Source: Posidonia oceanica (Eukaryota; Streptophyta; Magnoliopsida; Alismatales; Posidoniaceae). From it: 64,000 bases of DNA. The position numbers and the translations under genes are program-made. The stretch is taken from assembly GCA_037176725.1 (NCBI GenBank), contig JAZBRS010000075.1, positions 72,542,001 through 72,606,000 on the forward strand, read 5' to 3'. The notes under the pieces are model-generated. The model saw only the letters and a list, made by a program, of their open reading frames with translations, was not told the DNA's origin and did no database searches. Positions 22,801-36,000 of the stretch are shown here, piece after piece. The first letter of the stretch is position 1, and every line of letters begins with the position of its first letter.

Positions 22801-25800
22801 ATGATTTTCTTATGCAAATTACATGGTAGTTATACCGTCTGCATAGCCATGCTATAGCAGACACCTACATATTGAACTATTCATGTATATCTATTGTAAG
22901 TGTTACTATGTTGTCAACCGTTATGTAATAGTAAAAGCCAAGAAGCATCTGTTTGCATATGCTATTGCATAAAATTTGTCTATATTTATTCATTAAGGAA
23001 GCACATACACATCTATGTAGTTGCTGTGTCAGTGTCTGACACTTCTTGGGCACCTCAACATTTCCTGGACACCTCTAGGACACATTTCAAACACCTTATA
23101 GGTTCATACAACATGTCTTGAAATCAATGCAAAAGTGAATCAATAGACATGTGTCTGACATGTCCTACAACTTGCATTGTTATTGATGAATCTTTGTTGT
23201 GTATCTATTGTTCACTTTCTTCCTTTGACATCTTTCATTATCTAATATTCTTACCATACATGCATATATGTTCAAAATTTCCATGCTGCCCTTGCCATCT
23301 TGCCGTGTCCATGTCCTATTTATTCATGAATTGGAGTGTCAATGTGTTCATGGGATACTGCATCCGTGTCATGTGTCTTGTGTCCATGCTACCTAGCTAT
23401 TCTAAAATTTGAGTGTTTGAATGTTTTATTGCAGGCAGTACAAGGAATATTTGGACCATATGTTGGAATATCTGATATCTTTTTTTCAGCGGACCGAACC
23501 CTTGCAAGATATTGAGCGGATATTCTCCAAGGTTTGTTTAGTTATTGTTCTTTATTTTCCTTGACTAATATTTGGTATTTGTTTTTTCTAAGAAACAGGA
23601 AGTGTATGTAAGCAAGGCTTCATCTTTCTCTCTCTCTTTGTAGTTCATTATCCTTTTCCATCTATTGGAACAGGCTTTTCCCTAAAATTCATGAAACACA
23701 ACACACCATGTGGAATGCATATTCATGATTCTCATAATTGAAAATTTGTACAAACATGTAGAATGCATATTTGTTATTGCTATCATATGTTGAAGCTCCG
23801 TTATTTACAAATTTATTTCCCTTTTCGTAGTTAAATAGTAAATACATCATAAGCTCAAAATATCTTTTAACAATTGTTCTAGAAAGATGTTTATGAGAAA
23901 TAAGATCCTAATTTGTAACTTGTAAGCATGAATCTGGTATTACAGCATGGAGTTAAAGTGGGATGTACTTCATATTGTTTCTTTACATTCTGCCTGCATC
24001 TCTTTCCTCTAGTCTGTGAATTAGTCGACAGCAGAAATTTGTTACTTATTGTATTTTTGTAGGTTGAGGCAGAATTTGAAGAGCTCTGGGAAGATGGAAA
24101 GGTGCCTGGATGGGAAAAAAAAGGACAGGAAAATGAAAATCCTTCCTCCCAGGAATCTGTAATTGATCTTGACTATTACAGTACTGTGGAAGAGCTGATG
24201 GAAGTTGGCCCTGAAAAATTAAAGGAGGTTGGTGTATCATTTTCTGTTTTTTCACCTGAGCCAATCATTTTTCTTTTTCTCTGCATTTATTTGTGGGTAA
24301 TTGTAGAGTTGTATGTGGTTAAATTTTATAAATACATATGCACTTCAAATAAAGCTATCTAGTAGTATCATTTTGATCCTTGACTAAGTATCCAACTAAC
24401 AATTACTATTTTTGTCGCCTACTAAACAATACAACTTTAACAACTTAGTTACGCATGGTGAGGCTTGGCCGTTCACCTATTTTTCGACAAGTATTTGTCT
24501 GGTCACAATTTTTCCTTTATCCAGTATTGTTGATTAGTTGATATGCGTATCACTAAGATATTTCATGTACCACTTCTGAATATGTAATGTAACTTTAGGT
24601 AATAATCTATCTCTGATGACACCAAAACGAGTTAATCTACCTCCCTAACTGGTGCATATGAGTCTTAGTTGGACATGACCAGACCATCTAATTGAGTTCT
24701 ATACTTTATTTTTCGAATCCATTCATCTCTTGATCTCTTTTGCAATGCATTCAAGCCTTTTAAGTACTTCTCCTGGAATTGGAAAACGAACTTAGTACTT
24801 GGAGTGTGAAATATATCATATTCGTAAGATCCAATGCCAATGTATAACACATTCATTTCATGTTCGTTGAATGTTTTATCCAGCTTGCAATACTTCTCTG
24901 GTTGGGTATTAATTTCAGAAAGGTTCAAGGATTTTTCGAACATAATGGCAATATAATATTTGTTACGTTTTGGTTATTTTTCTTTCACTATATCAGATCT
25001 TAATAACATGTGTAAGATACCAGTTGGTTTTTTTTTACCTTGCTCTTCTAAGTGTGACGCATAAAAACCTCCGTTATCAATTATCATGTGGATGAGACAG
25101 AAATAAGAATATTTGTTTGCTATAAATATAGGAAATAGGGAAAGCTTTGACATAACAAGGTGAAACAAAATGATGTAGCACATGGAACACTAAACTCATT
25201 GGCTCTTTGCTCATCCTTAAAAAAATGATTGAATATTATCATTTTGTGTAGATGGAATTCCGTGGGACTTGTGTAGTGTAGTATATATATAGAGTGAGAG
25301 TAAGTATTGCAACCGTATTTTATTTAAAGATACATAGGAATTTTATCATCTTATGATAATTTTTATCTCCTTCTAAACTCTGTTAGAAGTATTAGGCAAT
25401 ATTACATTCATATGGTGTTTCTCTGATCTGTGATTTCTTTTCTGACTGCTATCTGCAATTTTTCAGGCTTTAGCTGCCCAAGGACTGAAAACAGGTGGTA
25501 CGGTGAAGCAGCGGGCTGAGAGGCTTTTTTTGACCAAGGTAATCAGTCATATATTAACTTGCTGGATACTTAAAATAAGTCATATGCGTTATTTGTAACT
25601 GTAAGCTTGCTTTACTTGCTTCACTAAAAACCATCCCCTGTAACTTCCAAATATTTAATTATAAGCTTGGATGCATGCATTATAATTAATTTTGCCATAG
25701 AGTTTTATTGCCAATGATCCCATAAGATTGCAGCCTCTGTAGGAAATCCATTTTGGTAGTATCATACGTACTCATCAATATTGAAGGAAGAGATATACAA

Positions 25801-28800
25801 TGTTCAAAGTGTTGAAGATGACTGTCCATATGTTGATCCGTAAATTTTCCCCACTTCAGCATCTCTCAAATTTACAGTAGTACAGCATATTTTAAACCTT
25901 GTTGTTGACCTGTATCTTTTGTCTTTGCTCTGTTTAGGATAAACCATTGGAGCTATTGGACAGAAAACATTTCGCCAAAGGATCGCGTGGCATAGAAAAA
26001 AATGGCAGTGCTGCAGATCCCAAAAGGCTCGATTCTATTAAAGAAATTGCAGTGATGGAGAGCAAGACAAAACGGTTGTGTGAATTGCTCACAGAGGTAT
26101 GTTTTCCCTGTAGCTTTTAAAAAAAGCATAGTTTATGTTTCATACATTTACCTTGTTTGCCAACTGGTTTGTACTTGTATCCTTTGGTAAATGTGCAGAC
26201 AATTGTACAAACAAAAGAAAATATTGAGAAGAAACAGGCACTGACATACGAGGAAATGGAAGCAGAGCGCGAGGAGGTAATTTTGGATATAATGGTTTTT
26301 GCCTTTCAATTTTCATACAGTTTATAACTTGAATGGTTAAGCATTTACATTCTATAATCGTTTTTATTACATATATTACATAAAAGTATCTTACACTTAT
26401 TTTTTTTCAGGAAGAAGTACAAGCAGACACTGAGAGTGATGATGAAGATCAGCAGATTTATAATCCCCTCAAGTTGCCCATGGGTTGGGATGGAAAGCCT
26501 ATTCCCTATTGGCTGTATAAGCTTCATGGTCTTGGACAGGTATACTGGTTCAGTTAAACTAGATTTGATTAATTATAACTTCTGCTGAGGGTACAACTTA
26601 CAAGAGTATCACAGTTTTTCCCTGCATCTTGATTTGGACGGAAGCAGCAAACAGTTGTCTTGCAGTATATAGTATAGAGATTGGTGTGGAAGTCTGTGAT
26701 GTCATCGTGGGAAAATATTGTTCACATTCCTTATTATAACTGTGAAATTTGACATATTGCACTTTCTGGTTTTTAATTGGTTGTCACTCAAAAATGGAAG
26801 TACCAAACTACTAATTACAGTAGATTGTTTTGAGTTCATGCAGCCAACCCAACTGAAGATTATTTTTGTGCATACTCGTTAAAGAAATGACCTACTTTAG
26901 ATTGTTGGATTCATGTAATCTTGTCACTTTATCATGAGCATTGTATAAAAGGAAATACAAATTAGTCTTCGACTGCAACCTCTCATGCGTTTTAGACATC
27001 TCTTCACATTTGATTTTTTTCGTTGTACGTGAAGTAATGCAGGATTGTTGGAGAGGTTTTTTTGGAATCTTGCTTGATAAAAATATACCTATCAATTTCA
27101 CAACATCTATACCCAACTATGCTTTATGGTGTAGTGTTGGGTGGTTAAAATGGAACATCTTCAAAAGGTAGGTACAACCAAAATGAGGATGTCAAGTTGG
27201 ATGAGTGGGACTATTTGAAGGATAAGTTGAGAAATGAATTCATTCGTAATAGGGTAGGGGTAATACCAATTGGGGATAAAATGAATGAGAATCATCTTAG
27301 GTGGTTTGGACATGTTCCAAGAAGACCATTGGGCGCACCTGTAAGAAAGGGACAACTGGTTTTATGTCAATGGAGGTAGAAGAGGTGTAGGGAGACCTAA
27401 AATCTCATGGTTAGTCATAACAAAAAAAATTGAACATGCATAATCTAATTAAGGAAGTAGCAATCAATAGAGCTAAATAAAAAGAGTAGATTCATGTTTC
27501 CGACCCACAGTGGGATTGACGTATGATTGTTGTTGTAGTTTCCACTGTTCATGTTACGCTGTTAGTGTTATCAGGTTGCTGACAAACTGGTGGTTGTGCA
27601 TGGGCGTTTTTTTTTTAATTTTGCACTGTGTATACCAGGTATACATGCTAGGGCTGCACATTCGATGGTTTGAACTGCCAAGATAAACTGAACTGAATCA
27701 ATTTTTATGGTTTGGTTTGACACAAAAATGTGGTTTGGTTCGGTTTATTTTTTTTTCAAACTGTATATTTGGTTTGGTTTTGGTTCAAGGGTCGGTTCAG
27801 CCAAATCGAACCAAACCAATAGTATAAACTTAAGTTACTTAAATCCTAACATTTAGATCTTCATAACTTAAGTAATGTTAATTTCGACCCTTGGATGTTT
27901 AGATCCTTACCTTACCTAACATCGGTAAATATACACGTTTAGATTGTTGGTCCATCATTAGAAAATAAAAGTTGAAAGTAAAAAACTTACACCACAACCC
28001 TAATTTCCCAAAATCCCACAACTAACCAGGGAGAAAGAATGTCTTTAGCATGGGATGGTGCATGCATATGTTGACTAGACAAGGCCTCTTCTTGTGCACA
28101 GAAAACAATGTTTATGCTATTCTGTTGGATTTTTTTGTTCATATGACTAAGCTTTTATCACTCTTGATTTTGTTTATAGAAAGAATATTGTAAAATGGTT
28201 CTCTCAAGTTACTTTTTTGACATTTCACATGAAAAATGGTGACTTACCGGGTTGCTTGTTGTTCACATATGAAAGGGGTTATCATGTATTGTAAGATACG
28301 TCTTTGGCACATAGAACAATGTTGTTACTTAAATTATGCAAAAGTAAGATATACTGGTTAGATATGCTTGTTATAATCTAAACTTTTGAATGTTACATTT
28401 TGACTTTTAACTTGTATTGTTGTAAGATTTGGACACAACAAAGGAATATATTGTTAATTGTTTTGGGCACCTTTTGTCTTACAGTTGATTGAAAATTGTT
28501 TCATATAGTATGCTCTTGATATTAGTTGTTAACAGGAAACCACAAACTGAACTGAGCCAAACCGAATTTAGTTGGCTTGGTTTGTTTTGGTTTCATTGAT
28601 AAAATGGTTTGGCTCAGTTTGAATTTTTTCCAAATCACTCATTTGGCTCAGCCTTTAGTTTTGTCCCAATCCAAACCAAACCAAGCTGTGTGCAGCCCTA
28701 AATTACGTGCCAGCATTGTCCTGGTCACAGGTCGCAATCTATTAGTCTCAAAAGCTGGTTGGGGCATTGTTTTTGTTCGCTCATTTGGCTGCTTTGTTAT

Positions 28801-30191
28801 CTTTGTTTTCTGTCTGTTCCTTGTTTGGCCTTAACAAAGTGATTAGCTTTTTGTATGTTTTTGCCGTTGTGCTCTTTTAGATAAAATGTATTGTAAGTTT
28901 AATTTTTCTGTGTTGGGTGTATGTTACTGTGTTCTAAATATTGATATGATGTTGTGTAAATATGCTATAGCTGCGCTAGTTGAAATTGAAGGCTTAAGAT
29001 TCTAGGCTTTCAGCACCATCAAACACTATTCATATGGGTTTCTTAAAGTGTTGACTGCCATCTAGCATTTTTATATAAAATGTGAAATTTTATTGCATTT
29101 TTTTCAGGAATTCAAATGTGAAATATGCGGAAACCACAGCTATTGGGGACGCCGGGCTTTTGAACGGCATTTTAAAGAGTGGAGACACCAGCATGGAATG
29201 CGCTGTCTTAATATACCTAACACTAAAAATTTCAATGAGATTACATCAATTGAGGTAAAGGTTCTAACTTTTGAAGCATTCTTTACTTTTATCTCTTCAA
29301 GCCTGTCTGTAATAATTCCATTTTTGTCAATATAAATTCTATTTTCATATGATTCACGCCTATGTAATAAAAAAAATCTTGTTTTGCTTGAATAACCCAT
29401 GATTAGTCACCAAGGAGAGTTTCTATCACTGACACCCATTAAATGGTAGTTTTTCGGATGATGAATTGTAAGTCTGTAATCAATGTTTAGCTTACTGAAG
29501 AAACAAAGACTTACCTTAAAGACTAGGGAACAATCAGTATGACTTTATGAGTTTGCCAAAGACCACAATATCTTTTCGCGTTTAGCTTACTGAAGATACC
29601 AAGACTTACAGTAAAGTTCACAATCACTATGGCTATTAGTTTGCAAAAGACCAAATCCCATCTTTTATTTATTATTTGTTCTCTTGTAAGTTTCTTCTTT
29701 CCTATATTTAGTTCATTCCTTTTTCCTTCTTCTAAAGGAAATCCATCAACTTGTTGATTTATAAACCAGAACTTCTTCAGTAGAGAGCCTTATATTTTTG
29801 CTTTCTTCCCATGCTCTGTATCCAACTATTTTGTTAAAAATTTATGTATCAAAGTTGTGTTTCTATTATTGTCCTTTTTGTTACATTTTGCTAAAAGGAA
29901 TATAAGACAATGGGTAGAGGATGGTCAGAGAAATCATGGGAGCATCTTGTCAGTTGTCATATCTTGTGGCATGTTTATTTGCACAGCACATTACGCTCTT
30001 ACTGTGCAAGCAGGAGCTCATTTTTTTTTATATTGACTAAACAGGAAGCAAAGAAGCTGTGGGAGAAAATACAATCACGCCAAGGAGTCAACAAATGGCG
30101 ACCAGATCTTGAAGAAGAGTATGAAGACAGAGAAGGAAACATATTCAATAAGAAAACATATACTGATCTTGTGCGTCAGGGCTTGATTTAA
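19845..30191 (+). CDS. SF3A3: Splicing factor 3A subunit 3 (SF3a60)
   Basis: The product is a subunit of the SF3a complex of the U2 snRNP, which acts in the nucleus at branch-site recognition before spliceosome assembly. The Arabidopsis orthologue is ATROPOS (ATO). I read 12 coding exons: 19845-20018, 20097-20210, 21111-21215, 22644-22786, 23435-23531, 24063-24227, 25467-25538, 25938-26096, 26199-26276, 26411-26539, 29108-29254 and 30045-30191. All have GT-AG borders, and ten of eleven introns are phase 0. The 509 aa length fits human (501) and plant forms. Residues 1-210 form the helical N-terminal region. About 250-290 is a SAP-like segment ([20 protein letters not shown]). About 358-410 is acidic. 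Residues 414-439 form a matrin-type zinc finger with C416, C419, H433 and H439, followed by the conserved C-terminus. The start [11 protein letters not shown] matches the family. Nothing looks broken. Confidence 0.96.
21774..22556. mobile_element. Palindromic GGGTA-rich insertion in SF3A3 intron 3
   Basis: The left arm has repeated GGGTAGGGTATGGGTAGGG and the right arm complementary CCTTACCCTACCCATT, around an AT-rich centre. The layout matches the hAT-type foldback element at 7610-8248, but the right terminus is degenerate and no clear target duplication was found. Confidence 0.5.
23015..23400. repeat. GTGTCC/GGACAC-rich degenerate repeat in SF3A3 intron 4
   Basis: Short motifs GTGTCC, GGACAC and ATGTC recur many times on both strands in an otherwise AT-rich intron. 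It looks like the remains of an old repeat; the class is unknown. Confidence 0.4.
27160..27545 (+). pseudogene. RTE-type LINE 3' tail in SF3A3 intron 10
   Basis: The frame 27197-27379 reads [20 protein letters not shown] then [19 protein letters not shown], the typical C-terminus of plant RTE-clade reverse transcriptases. GRPKISW follows in a shifted frame. It ends near a TTGTTGTTG-like tail (27529-27537), as RTE elements do. It is 5' truncated and transcribed in the same sense as SF3A3. Confidence 0.75.
27650..28703. mobile_element. hAT-like foldback element in SF3A3 intron 10
   Basis: The ends read AGGGCTGCACA (27650) and TGTGCAGCCCT (28689-28699), a perfect 11 bp inverted repeat. Both subterminal arms are rich in GGTTTGGTTCGG-type motifs, as in the element at 7610-8248. 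The candidate duplications tacatgct and tacgtgcc differ by two transitions. The interior has no transposase frame. Confidence 0.65.
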
Positions 30192-33043
30192 GGAATCTCG
30201 TGCATCCAGCCGTCAATCTGCTCATTCGTTGGATGGTCTATGTGTTTTTTTGCTAGAAGATCAGATTATTGAGGGGAAAATGAACCACGTTTATGAGGTA
30301 AACGTATAGAGTATGGCAGAGCGATTATTAAATCTACTCTTGACGACGGCATGTTAGTAGAGACGACACCTCAAGCTTCTGTATAATAGAGGTGGATGAG
30401 TGATGGACATTCCCGGCATTCTTGCATTGGCTGATCTCCTAAGTTTTGTATTCTAGACCACAAAGTGGCTATTTGTGCTGCCAATTGATTATCAAAATGA
30501 CTTGTTAACCTCAGAAAATATTTAGAATCTGGTGCATTCCCTTGGGTGCTCCATTGCTCCATTGTCTTTTATATTTGATACTAAAAGTGTTTTTCTGTCG
30601 ATGAAAAGTGACCCGAAATGTTAACTAGCTGATCATGTTCTATTCATCAATTTATAAGGTTATGACGTCAGTGAGCAAGCTGCTTTGGAAAAGCATAACA
30701 AGAAAAAAAAGGCAAAATACAACTATACTATCCATAATCTCAAACATTACGTAAATACCACTTAAATTAAAAGAATATTATCAATACCATCAATCATTAT
30801 TTTTAAATACAACATAATATACTTTAATGTTGTTAGTTTTTAAATATGTTTTACATTTTTATCCTCCATTGTTACACACTCTTAAGCCTTTTCTTTCTCC
30901 TTTAAACGTTAACTTCTTCCCATTCTTCTCTTGTACATGTAACTTCTTTCTCTCCTACTATATTTCTCCTTCTTCCTGTTTTTGTAATGGTAAGTTAGTT
31001 ATTTCATATCTGTACGTTGGATTTTAACTTTTTTTCGTCATTTTTAAGTAAACATCAGTAATGATATTTGTGTATTTAAAAAAGAGGATTTGATGATATT
31101 CATAATATTTTTTCCAATTTAGGTGATATTTACATGTTCTTTGATAAATGATCACCATGATATTTGCATATTCTTTGATAAATATTTACATATTTTATCA
31201 TATTTAAGATTGTGGATGATATAGTTGTATTTTTCTCCAAGAAAAAACTGAAATCCATGCCTCTTGTTCAAATGTTTTTATGCAGCTACAACATAATCGT
31301 AGCTGAACGTATTAAAAAATATTTGTTAATTGTAAGGTGAATTCTTGACCAATTAACTATTTAACCTGGCAAACAACTGTAGGAGCTTGGAACATTACAA
31401 GTTTAAAATAGTAGGCATGGCAAACTCTTCTCATGAATTTGATAAAGACTAGCAGCTCGAGTGCACGAATATAGTATTTTTAAGATTTTAGATCAGTTAA
31501 TTGGCAAGCAATTAATTATATTTTTCAGAGTAAAAAAATAACATGCATGAAATAATGAATAATCTGTTGAAATTATGAAACCTCAATTTGATATAGAAAA
31601 TTATTTGAAACATATAATATACAAATCTCAAATTTTATATAATTGAAGTACATATGTGATTACTAGTATTCATTTTTTAATTTCTAAAAGTAATGAAAAT
31701 ACATAAACAATTGTTAAACAAATTATTATATCACCATGTGTGAAAATTCTTAAGAAAACAACGGTTAAAAATCAGATATTATTCTCAAAAGATGTAAATT
31801 GTATATTCAAAAGTAAATTATCATTTTTTTTTTAAGGATAAATGGCTAAGAATATCGACAAACATTAGGTATATGCAACTTCTAATCCACCACAAACAAA
31901 TATGATTTGAGCAACACCTCTTTAGTGGCGTAGAAGATGACCTTATGTTTGTGGTTGACTGGTTGCAAACCATTGATGTTAACTAATGTGATGCTCCTCA
32001 AACTGTTGCTCAAGGGGTATCATTGTTCATTGATATGCCACTGACATCGTTGGCTTCGGTATTTTATTACATACATTCAACAACCTGATTGTCGCACCCA
32101 TGGAACACAAATAACACACTTTCTACTAGGCTCAGTGTATTTTGCAGAAAAGTAAGGCATGACAAAGTTCATATATCAAATAACAATGTCGTTCCCTTTT
32201 AGTGCCACATAAGCAATGTGGATTGCCACATAGCACAGTCCAAAGAAGAGATCTCTTCTTTCTTTCTTTTTTCTACTTTTGAATTCGAAAGTACATCGTT
32301 AGAAATTTTCTTCTCCTGAATTTTCTATTTTATATTGAATAACTTGCAATTTCTCAACTGGTTCCTCATCATTTTCTTCTTGGTAATTAAGGATCATGTT
32401 TAGGAAGTATGTTTCTCATTATTTCTCAAAGTGAGTATTAGCAATAATAATATAGATAACAAACTAATTGGTTTATTAAACTAATTGATTTAATCATACC
32501 ATATTTTTTGTTACAGGTTCATACAATCCCTAACGGTTTTTTTCTTTCAATTGATAAACATAATAGGTCCAAAGTAAGCCACATCCAGTTAAAGAATAGA
32601 CGTTAATTTCTGACCCTAAGCATCATCATTCAGTTATGATTTTAAATGCAGTACTACTTGAGAATTTTCTTCAAACAAAGGCACCTGGTTACAAGACAAA
32701 TAGATGAAACGGTTTGTCCATCAAAGGGCTCAAATAAGGCATGACCTCAAAGGCTTTTAGTAAACCCTCACACCAGGACTGAACACGTTATAACATCATC
32801 CTGGTCAGAAACAGCAGGGAATATAAATTTTTATTAGCTACGAGAAAAGCAAGACAGAAGAGGAACTTACAACCAAAGGCTTTATTTGGTCGCCTCAGCC
32901 ATCCTTGCTAGCACTTGATTCTCTTCAAAGTACTACAGGGAAGAACTTGACCAACGAGAGAAGGGAGGAGATATTCAGAAAAGGTGAGGACCATGGTATA
33001 CAACGGAAATAGCACTAAACGGCATATGGAATAAAAAATTGTC
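30192..33043. other. Intergenic region between convergent genes, with both 3' UTRs
   Basis: The region is AT-rich and lies downstream of SF3A3 (+) and of the RD/RE-rich gene (-). An AATAAA on the minus strand at 32886-32881 could be the polyadenylation signal of the latter. I recognise no further gene. Confidence 0.5.
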
Positions 33044-36000
33044 TTAATGTGTACTTTCAGGAGAATTATGTATCCGACTTAAACACTCTGGTATTAAATC
33101 CTCACATCCCTGAGAAGATTCCTCAGCAAAAACAACAGCATTAGGAATTGTAGCAGATGGCTTGTCCAGGCTATTACCCAAGAGATCAACTACATCACAA
33201 CCTTCATTGCTATCTTCTTCCATTTTACAAGGGGTATCAGCATTTGCCAGTGAAACGTCTTCAGCAGACGAGCAACTCTCAATCAGCTTAGTTTTCTCCT
33301 CTTTCAAAGTTTTTGGGGATTCTTCTTCCTTTTCCTCCAAGAACGAGGACAACAGCTTAGCTTTAGATCCATCAGTCACCTTCTTATAGAGGAAGATAGC
33401 TTTCTGCATAAATTAAAAAACAAACAAGTAGAGCAAAAGAGTATAGATGGCCATGAAAAGAAAAAACGTGACAAGCGGACATAATAAAGCAAGTAATAAT
33501 AACATACTAATATAGAAGATACAGGTAAGATTCAACTAGTATACCTTAAAAACATCATCTGTTATTAGGGGAAAGAGTGGCTTTCTGGCTTGTTTGGAAC
33601 CCCTAACTGCCACCTTAATGCCCTCATTAAAGTCCTGAAACAAAAAAATAAACTAATTGGTTTGATCAAACCAAGGGCTAATAACGTTTAAGGCAAAGTT
33701 TGGCTATGCCTGTTATTATAATAAGTAAATGACAGCATACCTCAGAATTCAAATATGTAGTGCTAGCAGCACTGATTGCTGTTCCAGTGCACGCTATACT
33801 AGTACACTTTCTGTACAACTCTGTGTGAGCAAGATCGAGTGAGATGTCAAGCTTAGAAAGGTAAACACCACAAAAACTGGGACCATCATCATTCGGCAAT
33901 TTAGCAAGTTCAGATGTCTTTTGGCGTTTAACAATTGGTGTTTCAACATTGGCTTTTGCTGAAGTACCAACATACTGTTTGAGATCAATATCACTCAGTT
34001 GTTTAAATTCATTCTGTTCCTCGTACTGAGGCAGATGAACAGCATGCTCAAGTCGGGCCTCATCCACCTGTGACCGTGTTGAGTGACCAGATTCAGTGCG
34101 AGAAGCAAAAATCTCACATTTTACGCTTTCTTTTTGTTCCTTCGAAGGATCTGTATTCATCTCCCACCCCCTATTGCTGATCAAGTGTGTATTCTGTTCC
34201 CAATCGAGCCTTCCATAAACACGAGAATCGTCACCATAGACAGAACTGGTTCCATCCCATCCTTGAAAATGGGGAGGACAGGAATCATCTGATGGGTTCC
34301 GCCAGCCAAATGGGAGACCGTGGGTGGAAAACTGTTCAGGAGTCTCATGCATGTGGAAAGGCACACCTCTGTGGTTTATGTCCATGAATGGTCTAACACC
34401 AAACATCGTTGGAGAAGGGAAATGCTGCATAACTGGATGAAATCCAGTAGGAGATGGTCCATGTTGGAAAGGTATGAATCCATTAGAAGGCCAGTTTGTG
34501 ATACCTCTCCAAGCATTTCCCTGCCCTCTACCCATATTGGAATCCATAGTCCTTTTGTAACGGTTGTTGGACTTGCGGTCCGCTGATTGAACCCTGCTAT
34601 TGTCTTCAAATGAACCCAGAACCGAAGAACCATCTACTCCATGCCTAACAGGTGTTGGCAGATGGCGGGGTGAGCTAGTAGGGAAGTGATCTGTCCTGTT
34701 AATAGATGATGAACCAGAACGACTAAGGCCATTGTTGGGCAAAGTTATTTGAGAATTATCATCAATGGTGGTTTCCTTCCCTTCTCTTGGATGGATCCTT
34801 GTCTGTAAATTATCAGCATCAGAACTATGGCTCGCAGTCTTCCTTTTTGAATACTGCTGATCCCTGGAAGCAGGTGAGGCATTATCATCTAATCTTGTCC
34901 TTTCGCACTGTGAAGAAGCGGCAGCATCTTCCACTTGCATATCATCGGAGTGCATAAGATCCTTCTCTGTCGCTCTGCTCTCTACTGAACGGGATTTTAA
35001 GGCTCTTTCAGTTGCACCTGAAACAGTGGCAAACTCTCCTGAAGAAGCAGAACTTGTGTGGTGTCTCTCTTTTGACATTGACCTACTGTGCACAGTTGTA
35101 CTTTGCCTAAAGAAAGGAAACATGATGACAATGAGTTTGTTTATAGACATCACCCATGTCCTGTAGTAGTTATTTGTGAAGTTAAGCAAAAACTAAATAT
35201 TCATGCAGTAAAAAAATCACTCCTTTGAAATTTAAGGCATTTGGAATCCTTTCTCTATTGAAGTACTAAATAAAAGAAACTAACAAAAAGAAGAATTTTC
35301 TTGCATATTGGATGAAAACGCTTCTACGGGAAATGCCTTGATTGGTTGCAAATTTAACAATTGCACCAAAACATTAAAACATACTTCACAAATACAGCAT
35401 CCAATGGAAAATAAAAGTGGGTTCAATAACGACAATGAATGGAATACCTGTATTCATCCTTGACAACATGAAAACTTGAAGTGGGAGAATTTCTTGGTAG
35501 CTTGCGTCTTATCATGGAATCAACCTTGCCTATATTGACAGACTCAGACCTTCCTCTCTCATCATCCAGAACAAGATTATGGTTATTCAAAACTTTTTGC
35601 TCCTGAACAGCTCGAGACAAGTTTGTAAACTTCAGATCACTATGCTCTTCTTTCTCATCAAAAGATCTTTTATTTCCCTTGTCCTTGTACTTCAAGTGGT
35701 GTTCATCAATATTTTGACTACCCTCACGGTCACAGTCGCCAAGTCCAGTATCACTGCGAATCTCCAAATGCTTGAATTCATTCCTTTGATTCTTATTTTC
35801 AGAACTGGCACTATTATGATGCCCAGTAGGCCGATCATCACAATGCCTGTCATCCCGATGTCTCTGACCCCTATTAGAATCATCTCGAATTTTTTCTCTG
35901 TATCTTCCATCTTTATACTTTTCATCTTTAATGTTACCATCTGTACCATGATCTGGAGAATAAAATTTCTTGTTATCACTATCTCTAGCATTCCCCTGCC

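Noticed and set aside
24665..25183. Minus-strand frames in SF3A3 intron 6
   Set aside because: No recognisable domain; AT-rich intron sequence.
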